This document shows positions 61,962 to 64,000 of a DNA stretch of 64,000 nucleotides, one piece after another (the stretch's first letter is position 1; every line of letters begins with the position of its first letter). The notes beneath the pieces were generated by a model. The model had not been told where the DNA came from and ran no database searches. It saw nothing but the letters and a program-made list of their open reading frames with translations. The position numbers and the translations under genes are program-made. Origin of the DNA: Novosphingobium sp. (GTDB taxonomy: Bacteria; Pseudomonadota; Alphaproteobacteria; Sphingomonadales; Sphingomonadaceae); contig NZ_JANXWG010000053.1 of assembly GCF_025351285.1 (NCBI RefSeq), positions 1 to 64,000 of the forward strand. The letters run 5' to 3'.

Positions 61962-64000
61962 ATGCGCAAGTTCATTCGAACTCCATTTGCGATAGCGTTG
62001 CTGATCGGCTTGCTGTGCGCGCTGAGCGGGGGCGCCGATCCGCTCAACCACATGTACTGGAATATTCGATTCAAGTTCGGGGGGCAAAATGTTCCCAACT
62101 CGATCGTTGTCATCTCGGAACAGGTCCCGACCGTCGATGGCGCCAATGGGCAATGGGCCTCTCAGGATCAAAGTCGACTGATCGAGATAATCCGACGTCA
62201 AGTTCCGCAGCGTGTGTTCTTCGATGCAGCATTGGTTCCGGGAGATGAACACGCAATCGATGGAAAATTTTCCGAAGTTGTTCGTCAGTTTGGCGATGAT
62301 TTTTCGATTGTGCTTCATGCCGGTAACGGCGATCAATCGACTTTCGGCTCTCCACTTCTCGACGATGGTCGACTTCACGGTACGCAACGAGTAATTTCGG
62401 CGTGGAAGACAAATTTTCTTGGCTACGCCACATCTTCAGCCACCGAATTTGTCCGAAACGGTAAGGTCTACAAAGCCTTTGCCAGCGCTTTGGCTCGAGA
62501 TCCGCGCCAAGGTAAGCGCATCTATGCTGCGGCTGAATTCGATCCCGAAAGCGTGCCTGTTCTCGATGCCCGGCACGTCTTGAACAACCAGTTCGCTCCT
62601 GGTCTGTTGACCGGCCGGACCGTCGTGGTCACCCAGGCCCGCGGTGCGAGCCAGGCAATCGGTTACCACGGCCATGGCCGCGTGGACCCGACATTGGTCG
62701 ACGTAACCGCCGCATACGGATTTCGCCGACCTTTTTCAGCCAGTTGGGGTCCTTGGTTTCCGTTGTTGCTGGCCTCTACCCTTCTGCTTGTGGCGCAGCG
62801 ATCTGAAAAATTCCGTTGGCGCATCGCATTCGCCTTCCTGGCGGCATTGGCGCCGATTGCGCTGCCGATTCCACTGCAACTGATTGGGATTACCACAACC
62901 CCCGCAGATGCCTTTGTGATGCTGGCTGTCTATGCAAGCGTCAACCTTTGGCACCGCTGGCGCAGTCGGTTTCGGCACACCAGTACTTCGGGCTTGCCCA
63001 ACCTGGTTGCATTGTCGGAACGGAAAATCGATCCAGGCCATGACGTGGTCGTAGCCGTCATCGCGCGCTATGAAGAGTTTCTGGCCACCCTGCCGACCGA
63101 ACAGCATGGCGAATGTGCACAGCAGATCGCCCGGCGGCTGGCAGTCGGATCGGGGTCTGCGCAGATTTACCACGGTGAGGGCGGGCAGTTCGCCTGGACC
63201 GAAGAGGCGCGAGCGCTCGATACGCAATTCGATCATCTGGACGGCTTGAAGGCGTTGTTTTCGGCGCCGTTGCGCATCGGCGATCATACGTTCGATACCA
63301 ACGTTCACTTCGGGCTCGATCGCAATGGTGCGCTCGATGCGCACACCCGCGTCAATAGCGCGCTCGCCAGCGCGACTGAGGCCTTGACCCATGGACGCAC
63401 CACGGAGAGTTTCGAAGCCGCACGATTGGCCGATGCGTCATGGGATCTATCGCTCCATTCGCGGATCGACGATGGGCTGCGGAATGGCGAAATCTGGCTG
63501 GCGTTCCAGCCACAATGGGATTTCCGGGTAAATCGGATCTCTGGGGCCGAGGCGTTGATTCGATGGAATCATCCCGAACGTGGGCCGATCAAGCCCGACG
63601 AATTCATCCTCCAGGCCGAACGTGCCGGCCGCATCGATACGCTGACATATTGGGTGATCGAACAGGCTATCAGCGCGCATGCAGCGCTCAGCGTTGGCGA
63701 TCCGCTGTTCCAGATGAGCATCAATCTTTCGGGACAGATGGTCGATAAGCCATCCCTGGTCAGCAATTTCAGCGAGATTGTTCGTCGCCGGGGAATCGAT
63801 GCACGCCGCCTGACCGTGGAAGTGACCGAAACCTCGGGCGTGCAGAACCGTCCGGCAGCAAGGCATAACCTCTCGCAATTGCGCGCCATGGGGTTCCGGT
63901 TGTCGATCGATGATTTCGGGACAGGTGAAGCGAGCTTGTCCTACCTGGCCGAACTGCCGAGCGACGAACTCAAGCTCGATCGGCGCTTCGTTTCCGCGAT
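61962..64000 (+). CDS. CHASE2 - degenerate GGDEF - EAL protein (partial)
   Basis: Open from ATG 61962 to the window edge (679+ codons). An N-terminal helix (~7-24) and an extracytoplasmic CHASE2 region (~25-250) precede three membrane helices (~262-330). A GGDEF-like domain has the site altered to GEGGQFAW near residue 405, so it should not make c-di-GMP. The EAL domain is intact so far: FQPQWD, GAEALIRW (~529), VEVTETSG, DDFGTG and ELKLDR, consistent with an active c-di-GMP phosphodiesterase. It follows the XrtA genes by 88 bases and probably tunes exopolysaccharide output. The first half is somewhat AT-richer than its neighbours. Confidence 0.9.
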   Translation, partial: MRKFIRTPFAIALLIGLLCALSGGADPLNHMYWNIRFKFGGQNVPNSIVVISEQVPTVDGANGQWASQDQSRLIEIIRRQVPQRVFFDAALVPGDEHAIDGKFSEVVRQFGDDFSIVLHAGNGDQSTFGSPLLDDGRLHGTQRVISAWKTNFLGYATSSATEFVRNGKVYKAFASALARDPRQGKRIYAAAEFDPESVPVLDARHVLNNQFAPGLLTGRTVVVTQARGASQAIGYHGHGRVDPTLVDVTAAYGFRRPFSASWGPWFPLLLASTLLLVAQRSEKFRWRIAFAFLAALAPIALPIPLQLIGITTTPADAFVMLAVYASVNLWHRWRSRFRHTSTSGLPNLVALSERKIDPGHDVVVAVIARYEEFLATLPTEQHGECAQQIARRLAVGSGSAQIYHGEGGQFAWTEEARALDTQFDHLDGLKALFSAPLRIGDHTFDTNVHFGLDRNGALDAHTRVNSALASATEALTHGRTTESFEAARLADASWDLSLHSRIDDGLRNGEIWLAFQPQWDFRVNRISGAEALIRWNHPERGPIKPDEFILQAERAGRIDTLTYWVIEQAISAHAALSVGDPLFQMSINLSGQMVDKPSLVSNFSEIVRRRGIDARRLTVEVTETSGVQNRPAARHNLSQLRAMGFRLSIDDFGTGEASLSYLAELPSDELKLDRRFVSA

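Overview
This is a high-GC bacterial chromosome segment with tightly packed genes and many 4-base start/stop overlaps. The gene content points to an alphaproteobacterium of the Sphingomonadales (Novosphingobium/Sphingomonas-like): a complete XrtA (exosortase A) exopolysaccharide locus, a NodT-type RND pump, a TonB receptor, a glycogen operon, a UdgX/radical-SAM repair operon, and two kinds of twin REP-like palindromes. The assignment is an inference from gene content. No rRNA, tRNA, CRISPR array, transposase or integrase was seen.

Layout. 44-1039: PadR regulator and DUF2218 protein, with a PadR-type palindrome upstream. 1057-3784: radical SAM (UDG-linked) and UdgX uracil-DNA glycosylase-like operon, expressed from what looks like a leaderless promoter with a LexA-like box over its -10. 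4005-7308: CsbD, then glpD-glpK. 7615-13440: RND permease, adaptor and NodT outer membrane factor; the permease start region is triplicated and creates two 6-codon coupled ORFs. 13550-15682: HIR/stomatin-like SPFH protein and a DUF5694 protein. 15687-17034: an AT-rich acyltransferase gene flanked by an 87-bp direct repeat of the 3' end of the adjacent transglutaminase gene. 16948-23830: transglutaminase, ATP-grasp/alpha-E protein and transglutaminase/DUF2126 protein, a predicted peptide-forming and peptide-processing cluster. 24117-33510: glycogen operon glgP-glgB-glgC-glgA-glgX. 33467-43129: DUF2147, MTA phosphorylase, TonB receptor, cupredoxin, thiolase, M20 amidohydrolase, tyrosine phosphatase, a predicted outer-membrane protein and thioredoxin reductase.

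43121-64000 is the XrtA locus. A leftward arm carries an N-acyltransferase, an acyl carrier protein and two alpha/beta hydrolases. A divergent rightward arm carries an acyl-CoA ligase, a PLP decarboxylase, a Wza-like exporter, a Wzz-like chain-length protein, a tyrosine autokinase, an outer-membrane barrel, an AAA ATPase, a polysaccharide deacetylase, a FemAB-like protein, a glycosyltransferase, exosortase A fused to an EpsI domain, an amidotransferase, and a CHASE2 - degenerate GGDEF - EAL protein that runs off the right edge. Together these predict synthesis, decoration and export of an exopolysaccharide that anchors PEP-CTERM proteins, with c-di-GMP input. No PEP-CTERM substrate is encoded inside the window.

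Starts were chosen from Shine-Dalgarno sequences, start/stop overlaps and family N-termini. Several very long antisense ORFs were dismissed as high-GC shadows. The most unusual observations are the 87-bp repeat around the acyltransferase, the LexA-like leaderless repair promoter, the triplicated pump start, and several clean palindromic operators.
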